From contig JAEWGR010000155.1 of assembly GCA_023388195.1 (NCBI GenBank), positions 1 through 30,355 of the forward strand: DNA of 30,355 bases. Reading direction: 5' to 3'. The translations under genes were made by a program, and so were the position numbers. Numbering within the stretch: position 1 is the first letter of the stretch; every line of letters begins with the position of its first letter. The DNA is from Bacillota bacterium (lineage in GTDB: Bacteria > Bacillota > Negativicutes > Sporomusales > Sporomusaceae). Shown piece after piece: positions 1 to 8,829 of this stretch. Under the pieces are notes generated by a model. It had not been told where the DNA came from. It ran no database searches and saw only the letters and a list, made by a program, of their open reading frames with translations.

Positions 1-459
1 CTGTATTCCCCTCCCCCTGTTACGCCCAAAAGCCTGCGTTCCAAGCTCGTCGAGAACTTTTTGTTCTTCTTGCAGTAACTCTTCCCGATATTGGTGTAAG
101 CATTTTTCTTTCAGGTTGCTCACAAGCTTCCGCTGCTGCATGGCGTTTTCCAGTTCTGTCAGGCATTCCTGCCGGAAACTGGCGGCTTTAGCTACCTGTA
201 TTTGCTGATCACTGATCATCCTGTTAATTGTATCGGTGTAATCACTAAATGTCTTAAGAGTCTCGACCGGGACGCTGCCGGCAGACTGTTGCCGGCTAAA
301 TAACACAAGATTAGCAGCAAGGCTGTCTTGATACCCAACTAGCCGGGCCTGCTCCTTATGCAAGGCTTCTGTAGCTCCAGCCAGCTTGACCTGCGCCTGC
401 TCTTCCTGCATCTGCCTGAATTTCAGCAATGTATCAAGACGGAAACGGAATTTCTTCAT
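1..459 (-). CDS. fliJ: Flagellar export chaperone FliJ (C-terminus cut by window edge)
   Basis: The frame is open from an ATG at 459 to base 1, giving 153 codons without a stop, starting MKKFRFRLDTLLKFR. FliJ is the small coiled-coil stalk protein of the flagellar type III export apparatus that sits in the FliI ATPase ring and recycles export chaperones. The visible part is typical: a basic N-terminus, then a long charged helical stretch rich in Gln, Glu and Leu with no membrane segment. Since FliJ is usually about 145-150 aa, only a few residues are probably missing. A ribosome site (AAGGTGG) lies 6 nt before the ATG, 20 nt after the fliI stop. Identity rests on position after fliI and the N-terminal pattern. 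Confidence 0.88.
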   Translation of the reverse strand, partial: MKKFRFRLDTLLKFRQMQEEQAQVKLAGATEALHKEQARLVGYQDSLAANLVLFSRQQSAGSVPVETLKTFSDYTDTINRMISDQQIQVAKAASFRQECLTELENAMQQRKLVSNLKEKCLHQYREELLQEEQKVLDELGTQAFGRNRGRGIQ

Positions 460-479
460 AGCCGACCACCTTAACGAGT

Positions 480-1796
480 TTAGGCCACAAGTTTCTTGAG
501 TCGTTCAATGGTTTCCATAACCGGCGTGTTTTCATGCACATCTTGCTGCAGGAAACTTGTTATGCCGGCAATAACCTCAATGGCTTTATCAATATTGGCA
601 TTGCTGCCGCGGGCGTAGGCCCCAATGTTGATTAGATCTTCAGCCTCACGGTAGGTGGCCAGCAGGCTTCGCAGCCGTTGGGCACACTGGACATGCTCTT
701 TTTCCGCAATCTCCATCATCACCCGACTGACACTGCTCAACACATCAATAGCGGGATAATGGTTTTGCGCTGCCAGGTTTCTGGATAAAACGATGTGACC
801 GTCCAAGATACTGCGAACCGCATCGGCAATCGGTTCATTCATATCGTCTCCGTCCACAAGGACCGTATAAATGCCGGTTATTGATCCCCGGTCCCCAGTC
901 CCTGAACGCTCCAGCAGTTTGGGCAGCATGGCAAATACCGACGGCGTATAGCCCCGGGTGGCCGGCGGCTCACCAACGGTCAGTCCGATTTCCCGCTGGG
1001 CCATAGCAAACCGGGTTACTGAATCCATCATCAACATAACATCCATGCCTTGATCCCGGAAATATTCAGCGATTGCCGTTGCTGTCATGGCTCCTTTGAG
1101 TCTGACCAAAGCCGGCTGGTCAGAGGTAGCAACAACAACGACTGCCCGTTTTAATCCCTCTTCACCTAGATCACGCTCAATAAACTCCCGCACCTCCCGG
1201 CCCCGTTCGCCAATCAGGGCAATTACACTGATATCGGCTTCTGTGTTGCGGGCGATCATCCCCAGCAACGTGCTTTTGCCAACACCACTGCCGGCCATTA
1301 TGCCGACCCGCTGTCCGCGTCCCAGGGTTAAAACACTGTCAATAGAGCGTACACCTACAGCCAGTTTGTCCATAATCCGCCGCCGGTTTAGTGGCGGTGG
1401 CGGCGTCGCGTTCAGCGGGTACTGAGTACTGCTGATCAGAGGGCCCTTACCGTCGATCGGATTTCCGAGACCATCAAGCACACGGCCCAAAAGCTGCCGG
1501 CCAACATTGACCTTGAGCATTCTGTGCGCAGATACCACTTCGCAACCTGGCCCAATCCCCTGCAGTTCACCAACAGGCATCAGCAGCACACGGTTTTCTC
1601 TAAATCCCACAACCTCAGCCGGAATAGGCTCTCCCTGATTACGGGGATGAATATAACACAATTCACCCAGGTTGACATTAGGGCCCTGTGATTCAATAAC
1701 CAAGCCGATAATCTGCGTAATTTTACCATTGAGTTTTATGGTATCAGCGTTATGTATAGCCGATAAATATTTGGCAGGATCAAACAATATACTCAT
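480..1796 (-). CDS. fliI: Flagellum-specific ATPase FliI
   Basis: 438 aa, the usual length. FliI is the hexameric ATPase of flagellar type III export, related to the F1 beta subunit. Walker A GSGVGKST is at about residues 169-176, followed by the GERGREVREF segment near 197-206 typical of this family, and Walker B VMLMMD at about 253-258 followed by SVTRFAMAQRE. The N-terminal beta-barrel domain (about 20-95) and C-terminal helical domain are present. The ATG overlaps the fliH stop by 4 bases (ATGA), implying translational coupling so that ATPase and its regulator FliH are made together. No missing catalytic residue was noticed. Confidence 0.97.
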   Translation of the reverse strand: MSILFDPAKYLSAIHNADTIKLNGKITQIIGLVIESQGPNVNLGELCYIHPRNQGEPIPAEVVGFRENRVLLMPVGELQGIGPGCEVVSAHRMLKVNVGRQLLGRVLDGLGNPIDGKGPLISSTQYPLNATPPPPLNRRRIMDKLAVGVRSIDSVLTLGRGQRVGIMAGSGVGKSTLLGMIARNTEADISVIALIGERGREVREFIERDLGEEGLKRAVVVVATSDQPALVRLKGAMTATAIAEYFRDQGMDVMLMMDSVTRFAMAQREIGLTVGEPPATRGYTPSVFAMLPKLLERSGTGDRGSITGIYTVLVDGDDMNEPIADAVRSILDGHIVLSRNLAAQNHYPAIDVLSSVSRVMMEIAEKEHVQCAQRLRSLLATYREAEDLINIGAYARGSNANIDKAIEVIAGITSFLQQDVHENTPVMETIERLKKLVA

Positions 1797-2533
1797 GGCA
1801 GTGTTTCCTGAATGGCTTTATACACCATTTCCAGTTTTGTGTCCAGCTTTGCGTCAACAGTTCCCAGGGCGGTGTCAATAACACAACCGCCGGCCGCAAC
1901 GATCTGGTCGGCACTGACACTGACCGCATGTTCTCTTCCCACCATAAGCTGCAAATCATGTTTAGCCATTAATACCATCTCATAATCATCAGGGTTAACG
2001 CGGATAACAATATTGTCCTGATCGCGGACTTTTGCTAAAGCCTCTTTGACTACCGGCAATATCGTTGCCGGGTTTTCTTCGATCTCCCGGGCTATTACTT
2101 TGCCGGCAACAGCGAGTGCAATCGCCACCACTTGCCGCTCGGCATCAATAATCATATGGTGTGTTTCCTGTTCTGCCACCTTTACAAGCCGGTCAGCCTT
2201 TTCCAGTGCCTGTTGCAGGGTTTGCCGCATCTCAGCCTGTGCCGCCTGCCGCCCTGCTTCCAAGCCGGCCTGATACCCCTGAGCATGCCCTTCCTCCCGG
2301 GCCGCACTGGCCAGATCCCGGGCCTGGGTCTGAGCGTCCGCCAAACACCGATCCGCCGACGCCTGCGCCTGCGCGAGGATATTGTCAGCAGCTGCCTGCA
2401 CCTCCTCCAGACAGATGGCAGGGAGTACAGGCTCCGGCTCCACTTCACACACCGGCTCGGGTAATGGCGGGCGATATTTGATAATTACCGGTGCCGTTCG
2501 TTCAAATAATACACTTTTTAGTATTTTAGACAA
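1793..2533 (-). CDS. fliH: Flagellar assembly protein FliH (TTG start)
   Basis: FliH binds the FliI ATPase and ties it to the C-ring and export gate. The frame is open further upstream (to 2629), but I place the start at the TTG at 2533: it is preceded by AAAGGAG 9 nt away and gives MSKILKSVLFERTAPVIIKY, a typical FliH opening, whereas the longer version would run about 100 bp into fliG. With this start the protein is 246 aa. It has a Pro/Glu-rich linker (about 23-45), a long Ala/Gln/Glu-rich helix (about 50-125) with glycine-spaced repeats (GYQAGLEAGRQAAQ) as in the FliH GxxxG region, and a C-terminal FliI-binding domain. Its TTG overlaps the fliG stop by 8 nt (TTGTCTAA). Confidence 0.92.
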   Translation of the reverse strand: MSKILKSVLFERTAPVIIKYRPPLPEPVCEVEPEPVLPAICLEEVQAAADNILAQAQASADRCLADAQTQARDLASAAREEGHAQGYQAGLEAGRQAAQAEMRQTLQQALEKADRLVKVAEQETHHMIIDAERQVVAIALAVAGKVIAREIEENPATILPVVKEALAKVRDQDNIVIRVNPDDYEMVLMAKHDLQLMVGREHAVSVSADQIVAAGGCVIDTALGTVDAKLDTKLEMVYKAIQETLP

Positions 2534-3536
2534 TGATCTCGTCTCCTTTACCACGCGAAACCACAATTTCGCCTGATTCTTCAAGACGACGAATATTATT
2601 GACAATCTTTTGCTGAGCTTCCTCAACATCTCTTATGCGAACCGGCCCCATATACTCAATCTCTTCACGGAGCATCTCTGCCGCCCGTTTGGAAATATTT
2701 TTATAAATTTTATTGGCAACTTCGCCTGAGGTCGCTTTGAGCGCTAAGGCCAGGTCTTTGTTATCAATTTCCCGGAGTACAAGCTGGAGCGATCTGTCAT
2801 CAAGCAGCACAATATCTTCGAATACAAACATCCGTTTTTTAATTTCTTCGGCCAGTTCGGGATTCTGTACTTCCATATTCTCAATAATGGTACGTTCTGT
2901 AGTCCTGTCAACCCGATTAAGAATCTCCACAATCGAATCTACACCACCGGCCGCGGTAAAGTCCTGCGTTACCAGCGACGACAGCTTGCGTTCCAGGATT
3001 CTTTCCACATCCCGGATAACATCCGGTGAGGTACGGTCCATGGTTGCAATACGCCTGGCAACATCCACCTGCCGTTCCGGTGCCAGAGCCGACACAATAG
3101 CGGCTGATTGTTCAGGTTGAAGATAAGCCATAATTAAGGCAATGGTTTGCGGATGTTCATTTTGGATAAAGTTAAGCAGCTGGCTTGGATCTGTTTTGCG
3201 AGCAAAGTCGAAGGGCCGTATTTGCAGGCTTGTGGTCAGCCGGTTTATGATTGATACCGCTTTTTCCGCGCCCAGGGCCTTTTCCAGCACTTCACGGGCA
3301 TAATCCAGACCACCATTACTAATATATTCCTTAGCCAAACACATTTGATGAAATTCAGCCAGCACTTTATCTTTTTGTTCTTGCGACAATTTGCGTTGAT
3401 TGGCAATTTCCAGCGTTAATTTTTCTATCTCATCTTCACGCATGTGTTTTAATACCTGGGCTGAGATGTCAGGACCTAAAGCGATTAGTAAGATTGCTGC
3501 TTTTTGTTTGCCTGTCAATTCATTTGACTGGTACAT
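2526..3536 (-). CDS. fliG: Flagellar motor switch protein FliG
   Basis: 336 aa, standard length. FliG forms the top of the C-ring: its N-terminus binds FliF and its C-terminal domain takes torque from the stators. The opening LTGKQKAAILLIALGPD, the EHPQTIAL motif of the middle domain (about residues 125-132) and a C-terminal domain with alternating charged residues (FEDIVLLDDRSLQLVLREID) are all diagnostic. The start follows fliF by 17 nt with GGAGGGG upstream. The last codons overlap the TTG start of fliH. Confidence 0.97.
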   Translation of the reverse strand: MYQSNELTGKQKAAILLIALGPDISAQVLKHMREDEIEKLTLEIANQRKLSQEQKDKVLAEFHQMCLAKEYISNGGLDYAREVLEKALGAEKAVSIINRLTTSLQIRPFDFARKTDPSQLLNFIQNEHPQTIALIMAYLQPEQSAAIVSALAPERQVDVARRIATMDRTSPDVIRDVERILERKLSSLVTQDFTAAGGVDSIVEILNRVDRTTERTIIENMEVQNPELAEEIKKRMFVFEDIVLLDDRSLQLVLREIDNKDLALALKATSGEVANKIYKNISKRAAEMLREEIEYMGPVRIRDVEEAQQKIVNNIRRLEESGEIVVSRGKGDEIIV

Positions 3537-3553
3537 GTCCTAGACCCCTCCCA

Positions 3554-5104
3554 CTATTCTTCCGCCAACCAGGTCTTGATCAGCTGAGCAACATCTTCAG
3601 GTCGCGATTTCGCATATTTTTCAACAGTACTCCGCTGTTCTGCCCGTTCTTTCTCCTGGGCAGTCAGTTCTTTTATAGCTGCTGCCTGTTCTTCGGCATC
3701 AGCAATAGGCTGGGGCTGAACATCAAGCGCTTCGACAAATTCGTCCTGTTGACGGCGCTGCGTATATCTGCGAAGCAAATAAAGTATAGCAATAATGGCA
3801 ATGACGAGAAGTCCAACTTTAAGCATAAGTGCCTGTTGTTGCTGTTTGGCAGTATCTTCTTCATCTTTCCGCTGTTTATCTGCCAGTTCGGTGCTAAATT
3901 GAATACTTTCTACAGCGACACTGTCACCGCGGGCCGGATTAATACCGATGGCACTGGCTACTGTTTTACTCAGGCTGTCCTGCTGCGCTTTAGGCACAGC
4001 AGCATCCACCAGTACTGCCACCGTCACCCGTTTAATCGATCCCGGCGTACTGACTACTTTTTCTTTGGTTTCATTGATTTCGAAATTACGTGTTGCTTCT
4101 TTCTTTTCATAATTGGACTGAGAATTATTACTGGCCACATAGCCGGGAATATTGGATGTTGTACCAGGCACACCGCCTGGCCCCCCCGGGCTGCCGGTAT
4201 AGTTTTCGCTCACTTCCTGAGAGCTGCGGATTATGCCTTTATCATCAACGACTGGTTCAAATATCTGCCTGTCCAGGGTGCGCTGGTCAAAATTCAGTTC
4301 GACATTGACCCTGGCAGCCGCTTTCCCGCTCCCCAACGTTTGATCAAGCAAGGACTGGACGTTTTTTTGCAAGTCATCTTGTACTTTCTTGGTCATTTCA
4401 AACTGAGTCAGGGTCGTCGTACCAGCCATGTGTGCTTCTTCGGACTGCTCATTTAACACCCGGGCCAGATGATCGACAACGGTAATATTTTCCGGTTTCA
4501 AGCCCTGAACACTATGCGCCACCAGGTTGACAATACCTTTGATCTGTTGTGGCGACAACTGGGTCGTGGGTTTTAGTTTGAGCATAATCGAGGCCGTAGC
4601 CGGCTTCTCGCTTTTTTTATACAGGCTATCTTCCGACATGACAATATGGACTCTGGCTTTTTCCACTTCTTCCATTTGTTCAATTGTCCGGGTAAGTTCA
4701 CCCTGGATGGCCTGCAATAACTGAACTTTATTCTGGAACTCGGTTGCTCCAAATTTATTTTGTTCAAATATTTCAAAGCCTTTGTTCCCTCGCGGCAGAC
4801 CCTGACTGGCTAGATCAAGCCGCAGCTTGTGTACATCTTGGGATGGCACTAAAACCACAGTGCCATTACTGCCTGTCTGAACTTCATAGGGAACTTTCAT
4901 TTCTTTTAACTTCGCAGTAACTTTACCTGCATCTTCGGCCTCAAGAGTAGTAAATAAAGGCACATTATCAGGGCGGCCGCCCCACCAGTAGCTCCAAGAC
5001 AGAATAGCTAAAAATAAGCACGCGGCTGTACCAAGAATAATGTACCTGTGTTTATTATTCATATTTTGCCAAAGGCGCAGAGACTGTTCTTTCAAGTCAG
5101 CCAT
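3554..5104 (-). CDS. fliF: Flagellar MS-ring protein FliF
   Basis: 516 aa, normal for FliF, which polymerises in the inner membrane into the MS-ring on which the C-ring and export gate assemble. A first membrane segment is visible at about 22-41 and a second at about 427-446; between them lies the large periplasmic part with two ring-building motifs and a Gly/Pro/Asn-rich disordered stretch (about 300-335, containing GSPGGPGGVPG). The C-terminal tail VEKYAKSRPEDVAQLIKTWL is the FliG-binding helix. The start has GGGTGGAG just upstream. It is separated from fliE by 92 nt containing two hairpins, the widest gap inside this flagellar run. Confidence 0.97.
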   Translation of the reverse strand: MADLKEQSLRLWQNMNNKHRYIILGTAACLFLAILSWSYWWGGRPDNVPLFTTLEAEDAGKVTAKLKEMKVPYEVQTGSNGTVVLVPSQDVHKLRLDLASQGLPRGNKGFEIFEQNKFGATEFQNKVQLLQAIQGELTRTIEQMEEVEKARVHIVMSEDSLYKKSEKPATASIMLKLKPTTQLSPQQIKGIVNLVAHSVQGLKPENITVVDHLARVLNEQSEEAHMAGTTTLTQFEMTKKVQDDLQKNVQSLLDQTLGSGKAAARVNVELNFDQRTLDRQIFEPVVDDKGIIRSSQEVSENYTGSPGGPGGVPGTTSNIPGYVASNNSQSNYEKKEATRNFEINETKEKVVSTPGSIKRVTVAVLVDAAVPKAQQDSLSKTVASAIGINPARGDSVAVESIQFSTELADKQRKDEEDTAKQQQQALMLKVGLLVIAIIAILYLLRRYTQRRQQDEFVEALDVQPQPIADAEEQAAAIKELTAQEKERAEQRSTVEKYAKSRPEDVAQLIKTWLAEE

Positions 5105-5132
5105 GTCTCCACCCTTTCAGTTAAGGAAAAGT

Positions 5133-5152
5133 ATATATTTAAGTAAATATAT
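5133..5152. promoter_or_regulatory. AT-rich perfect inverted repeat upstream of fliF
   Basis: ATATATTTA-AG-TAAATATAT, a 9-bp perfect inverted repeat with a 2-nt centre, about 30 nt before the fliF start. It could be a binding site or only an AT-rich promoter-like stretch; no clear -35/-10 pair was identified around it. Confidence 0.3.
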
Positions 5153-5170
5153 TATAAAAAGGTACTCTTG

Positions 5171-5200
5171 GTAATGCTGACTTTCTTAGTTCGGCATTAC
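5171..5200 (-). other. Intercistronic hairpin between fliE and fliF
   Basis: GTAATGCTGA (5171-5180) pairs with the right arm at 5191-5200 (10 bp with one G-U), loop about 10 nt; the stem contains the fliE stop codon. On the minus strand a TTTTT run follows only after about 12 nt, so it is a weak terminator at best and may instead be an RNA processing or stabilising element between the rod genes and fliF. Confidence 0.4.
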
Positions 5201-5499
5201 ACCTGCATCCTCATTACTTCCTGATAGGCATCGACAACCTTATTGCGTACCTGCATAGTGAGCTGCAAAGCAATTGATGCTTTTTCAGCAGCAATTGTCA
5301 CTTCGGCTACATCCTGAATCTTACCAGCAGCAAGGTTTAGCCGCGCCTGCTGAGATTCGGTTTGCAGATCGTTAACGCTGGTTAATGCCTCTTTCAGATA
5401 TTCACCAAAAGCCTTTTCCGGCTGTTGAGTACTGACTGGCGCGGTTGTTTCCGGCAGCACACCCTTTACAGGCATTAATTTTAAAGCTTCAACTCGCAT
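5197..5499 (-). CDS. fliE: Flagellar hook-basal body protein FliE
   Basis: 100 aa, the usual size. FliE is the small adaptor joining the MS-ring to the proximal rod and is among the first export substrates. The C-terminal half (AAEKASIALQLTMQVRNKVVDAYQ plus EVMRMQV) is the conserved amphipathic helix of the family. It begins 9 nt after flgC and is clearly co-transcribed with it. No signal peptide, as expected for a type III export substrate. Confidence 0.95.
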   Translation of the reverse strand: MRVEALKLMPVKGVLPETTAPVSTQQPEKAFGEYLKEALTSVNDLQTESQQARLNLAAGKIQDVAEVTIAAEKASIALQLTMQVRNKVVDAYQEVMRMQV

Positions 5500-5508
5500 A
5501 TCATTCTC

Positions 5509-5943
5509 CTATCTGCCGATATCCAGAGCTTTGGCAGCCATACTTTTAGCAGCATTGACTGCTGCCACATTAGCTTCATACGCTCTCGATGCGGTAATCA
5601 TATCGACCATTTCAGTGACAATATTCACATTAGGCATCTCTACATAGCCGTCACGGTTAGCATCCGGATGATTGGGATCATACATAAGTTTAAGCGGGGC
5701 ATTGTCCTTAGTAATACCGGTTACCCGCACACCATCACCCGCATCAATTTGGCGGGATAGCATCTCACCAAATGAAGCCTGACCGGACCGGGGCTCAAAC
5801 ACCACCATTTGCCGGCGGTAGGCACCGCCTTCCACCGTACGGGTCGTGTTGGCATTGGCTATATTATTAGAGATAACATCCATCCGCAGCCGTTCCGCCG
5901 TCATGCCTGAAGCGGCCGCATCAATAGCCCGGAACATTCCCAT
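5509..5943 (-). CDS. flgC: Flagellar basal-body rod protein FlgC
   Basis: 144 aa. FlgC is a proximal rod subunit exported by the flagellar type III system. The N-terminal rod signature MDVISNNIANANTTRT is at about residues 21-36, and the C-terminal helix (VDMITASRAYEANVAAVN) is the matching conserved coiled-coil partner. It starts 2 nt after the flgB stop; AGGGAG is 9 nt upstream of the ATG. A second in-frame ATG two codons later is possible but changes little. Confidence 0.96.
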   Translation of the reverse strand: MGMFRAIDAAASGMTAERLRMDVISNNIANANTTRTVEGGAYRRQMVVFEPRSGQASFGEMLSRQIDAGDGVRVTGITKDNAPLKLMYDPNHPDANRDGYVEMPNVNIVTEMVDMITASRAYEANVAAVNAAKSMAAKALDIGR

Positions 5944-5945
5944 AA

Positions 5946-6356
5946 TCAGCGTCTCCCTTCATTAATCGCAGACTTAATTCCGGAAAAATATTTATTCAGT
6001 TGTTGAGCAACGGCATCGTAGTAAATGGAGTTTTTCGACAGACTGGCCATCTCACTGTCAATATCCACATTGTTGCCATCACTGCGAAGTGAAGTTGTCG
6101 TGATGGTGTTAACAGTTGGCTCAACATGTATCCCTGCCTTTAGCGGCAGATGACGTTCATGAGTCCGGGCAATGGACGTATTATTAGCATTCAATGCCAA
6201 TTCCAGCTGATCTTCAAAACTCACTTCGCTTTTTTTGAATTTCGGGGTATTTACATTCGCAATATTGTTGCTGATTACTTTATGGCGAAGTGAGGCTGCA
6301 CTCAACGCTTTTTCCAAAACCGAAACCTGAGTTGATTGTAAAAGTGAGTTAAGCAT
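5946..6356 (-). CDS. flgB: Flagellar basal-body rod protein FlgB
   Basis: 136 aa from the ATG at 6356. A longer frame begins at 6407, but AGGAGGG lies 5-6 nt before the ATG at 6356 and the resulting MLNSLLQSTQVSVLEKALSA is the normal FlgB opening, so the shorter form is chosen. The rod signature SNNIANVNTPKFK is at about 29-41. FlgB is the first rod subunit laid on FliE. This is the first gene of the flagellar run; the leader of about 200 nt between it and codY holds the codY terminator. Confidence 0.95.
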   Translation of the reverse strand: MLNSLLQSTQVSVLEKALSAASLRHKVISNNIANVNTPKFKKSEVSFEDQLELALNANNTSIARTHERHLPLKAGIHVEPTVNTITTTSLRSDGNNVDIDSEMASLSKNSIYYDAVAQQLNKYFSGIKSAINEGRR

Positions 6357-6483
6357 GGCTAGCCCTCCTGTTAATTTAGATATATCCCACTTTTTGCTAA
6401 ACATCATTTGTGCATTTTAATCTTATGCATATTTCTACATAATGCGCAGAAATCCTTTTAAATTCAGGTTAAGTTTTGTAAAT

Positions 6484-6503
6484 AGGGTCAAAAGTCCTAG
6501 GGT
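6484..6503 (-). promoter_or_regulatory. CCTnGGACTnTTGACC motif upstream of flgB
   Basis: On the minus strand the flgB leader contains CCTAGGACTTTTGACCC, nearly the same as CCTTGGACTCTTGACC at the -35 of the dprA promoter (15079-15094). Here no good -10 lies 16-18 nt downstream of TTGACC, so it may be an operator or part of a different promoter class. Confidence 0.35.
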
Positions 6504-6559
6504 GCAAATTGGGGTTAGGTATTCGGAACTATAAACTCTGGGCACACCATTATGCAGGC

Positions 6560-6590
6560 AAAAAAAAACCAGCTGTACTTATACAGCTGG
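6560..6590 (-). terminator. Rho-independent terminator downstream of codY
   Basis: Perfect 9-bp stem CCAGCTGTA/TACAGCTGG (6569-6577 and 6582-6590) with a 4-nt loop, followed on the minus strand by a run of T (6560-6568 as A on the plus strand). It lies about 14 nt after the codY stop and separates the xerC-hslVU-codY unit from the flagellar operon. Confidence 0.93.
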
Positions 6591-6603
6591 ATAAATATAC
6601 AGA

Positions 6604-7380
6604 TTATTTTTTCAATTTTTTCAATTCGTCCAATAACCGCTCGTTTAATACTTTGATATAAGTCCCTTTCATCCCTAGAGACTTAGATTCAATTACACCG
6701 GCGCTTTCAAACTTTCGCAGGGCATTGACAATAACGGAGCGGGTAATGCCGACACGGTCAGCTATTTTACTGGCCACCAGCAGCCCTTCATTCCCTTCGA
6801 GCTCACTTAAGATATGCATTACGGCTTCCAGTTCAGAGTAAGATAAAGTGCCTAATGCCACTTGCACAGTTGCCTTTTTCCTGGCTTCCTCTTCAATTTT
6901 TTCGCTGCGGTCTCTGAGCATTTCCATACCGACAACGGTAGCGCCATATTCAGCCAATACTAAATCATCATCGGTGAACTCAGCACTGAATTTGGCAACA
7001 ATCAGGGTGCCAATGCGGTCACCTACGCCATGAATAGGTACAATCGTTGTAAATTTGTCATTAAACATGCAGCTTGTGCCATCGCTAAATGTGCATAAAC
7101 CGCCTTCTAAACGCAGATTCGGTGATGTTAGGTCAATCTTCTGCAGCCAGTTTACATAGCGCTCAGGAAATTTACCCAATTGCAGGACTTTATCCCGCAT
7201 AAGGTCACACTCAAAATCATCAATCAAAGCAAATCCCAACACAGAGCCATCTTTACTGACAATATAAACATTAGCGGCCATAACTGTACTGAGAACCGAG
7301 GAAACCTCGCTATATTCAACATTTTCCGATTTCTGAAGCAACTTGTTGATGGTACGTGTGCGTTCCAATAATGACGACAT
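6604..7380 (-). CDS. codY: GTP- and branched-chain-amino-acid-sensing global regulator CodY
   Basis: 258 aa, normal length. CodY is the Firmicute repressor that binds DNA when GTP and Ile/Leu/Val are plentiful and controls metabolism, motility and development. The N-terminal GAF ligand domain covers about 1-155 and the C-terminal winged helix-turn-helix is at about 203-240 (VASKIADRVGITRSVIVNAL). It follows hslU by 36 nt with GGTAGGGGA before the ATG. In other Firmicutes this same xerC-hslVU-codY order precedes the flagellar genes, so the context strongly supports the call. Confidence 0.97.
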   Translation of the reverse strand: MSSLLERTRTINKLLQKSENVEYSEVSSVLSTVMAANVYIVSKDGSVLGFALIDDFECDLMRDKVLQLGKFPERYVNWLQKIDLTSPNLRLEGGLCTFSDGTSCMFNDKFTTIVPIHGVGDRIGTLIVAKFSAEFTDDDLVLAEYGATVVGMEMLRDRSEKIEEEARKKATVQVALGTLSYSELEAVMHILSELEGNEGLLVASKIADRVGITRSVIVNALRKFESAGVIESKSLGMKGTYIKVLNERLLDELKKLKK

Positions 7381-7416
7381 AATATTCCCCTACCTTTCAT
7401 AATAAGACAAATAAAG

Positions 7417-8811
7417 CTATAAAATATAGTGACTTAGATCCTGGTTAACAACGATGTGGTCAAGTTTAGATTTTACATACTCACGGTTGATAATGACCTG
7501 CTTCTCCACTGTGTCAGGAGCATCAAAAGCCAGGTCCTCCAGCAGCTTTTCCAGGATCGTATGTAACCGGCGGGCGCCGATGTTTTCTGTTTGGCTATTT
7601 ACTTTGCAAGCGATGTCTGCCAGTTCATCAATAGCGTCCTCTGTAAACTCGATTTTTATACCTTCGGTCTCCAGAAGACTAATATATTGCTTGATTAATG
7701 CATTGGCCGGCTCTGTTAATATTTGACGCAAATCTTCCTTGGACAAATTAGTCAGTTCAACCCGGATTGGGAATCGCCCCTGCAATTCAGGTATCAAATC
7801 CGATGGTTTGGAAACATGGAAAGCACCGGCAGCAATGAATAAGACATGGTCTGTTTTTACCGGTCCGTATTTAGTGACAATGGTAGATCCTTCCACAATC
7901 GGCAATATGTCACGCTGAACCCCTTCCCGTGAGACATCAGGGCCGGAGCTGTGCCCCCGGCCGGCAATCTTATCAATCTCATCGAGAAAAATAATACCCG
8001 AGTCTTCAGCCAGGCTAACTGCATTTGTCGTAACCTCATCCATATCAATCAGCTTTTGCGCTTCTTCCTGGATAAAAATTTTGCGGGCGCTGGCAATCGT
8101 TACTTTACGTTTCTTTTGTTTCTTAGGCAGCAAATTGCCAAGCATATCCTGAATATTCATACCCATTTCTTCAATGCCGGTGCCGGCAAACATACCCATT
8201 GCCGGCTGCGCCGCATCCTCGACCGTAATCTCTATGAGTTCGTCTTCCATCTCGCCGCTGTCGAGGCGTTTCCGCCACCATTCACGACCGGTATTAAAAG
8301 CCGGCGATTCTTCCGGTTCCGGCGGTTTATCCTGGTTGGTTCCCATGCCACCGGCAAACAGCATTTCAAAGGGATTACGGGTAGATTCTTTTTTTACCGG
8401 CGGTACAAAATGATCAAGAATACGCTCATCCGCCAATACCTTGGCCTTATCATTTACTTCAATGATTTTGTGCTGTTTAACCATCCGGATGGATGTTTCC
8501 ACCAAATCACGCACCATTGATTCGACATCACGCCCAACATAACCTACTTCAGTAAACTTGGTCGCTTCGACTTTAACAAAAGGAGCATTCACAAGTTTGG
8601 CCAGGCGTCTGGCAATTTCTGTCTTGCCGACACCGGTAGGGCCAATCATCAGAATATTCTTAGGGATAATCTCTTCCTTAAGTTCTGCTGGCAGTCTCTT
8701 ACTGCGCCAACGATTTCTCAGAGCCACGGCCACTGATCTTTTCGCTTGCTGCTGACCGATAATATACTTATTTAATTCACTCACTATCTCTTTTGGTGTA
8801 AGTTCCAGCAA
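7417..8811 (-). CDS. hslU: ATP-dependent protease ATPase subunit HslU (ClpY), TTG start
   Basis: 464 aa from TTG at 8811. An ATG two codons upstream exists, but it lies only 1 nt after GGAGG, whereas the TTG is 7 nt away and gives MLELTPKEIVSELNKYIIGQ, the normal HslU opening. HslU is the AAA+ unfoldase that feeds HslV. Walker A GPTGVGKT is at about 57-64, Walker B GIIFLDEIDKIAGRG further on, the intermediate I-domain in between, and the C-terminal sensor-2 region ends with a short hydrophobic tail (HYIL) of the type that docks into HslV. It starts 18 nt after hslV. Confidence 0.96.
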   Translation of the reverse strand: MLELTPKEIVSELNKYIIGQQQAKRSVAVALRNRWRSKRLPAELKEEIIPKNILMIGPTGVGKTEIARRLAKLVNAPFVKVEATKFTEVGYVGRDVESMVRDLVETSIRMVKQHKIIEVNDKAKVLADERILDHFVPPVKKESTRNPFEMLFAGGMGTNQDKPPEPEESPAFNTGREWWRKRLDSGEMEDELIEITVEDAAQPAMGMFAGTGIEEMGMNIQDMLGNLLPKKQKKRKVTIASARKIFIQEEAQKLIDMDEVTTNAVSLAEDSGIIFLDEIDKIAGRGHSSGPDVSREGVQRDILPIVEGSTIVTKYGPVKTDHVLFIAAGAFHVSKPSDLIPELQGRFPIRVELTNLSKEDLRQILTEPANALIKQYISLLETEGIKIEFTEDAIDELADIACKVNSQTENIGARRLHTILEKLLEDLAFDAPDTVEKQVIINREYVKSKLDHIVVNQDLSHYIL

Positions 8812-8829
8812 AATCATCCCTCCTTTAAA

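Noticed and set aside
3494..4456. 320-codon plus-strand open frame opposite fliF/fliG
   Set aside because: Lies fully antisense to two certain genes, has cysteine/phenylalanine-rich low-plausibility sequence and no ribosome site.
7951..8520. 189-codon plus-strand frame opposite hslU
   Set aside because: Antisense shadow of a certain gene; no family features.
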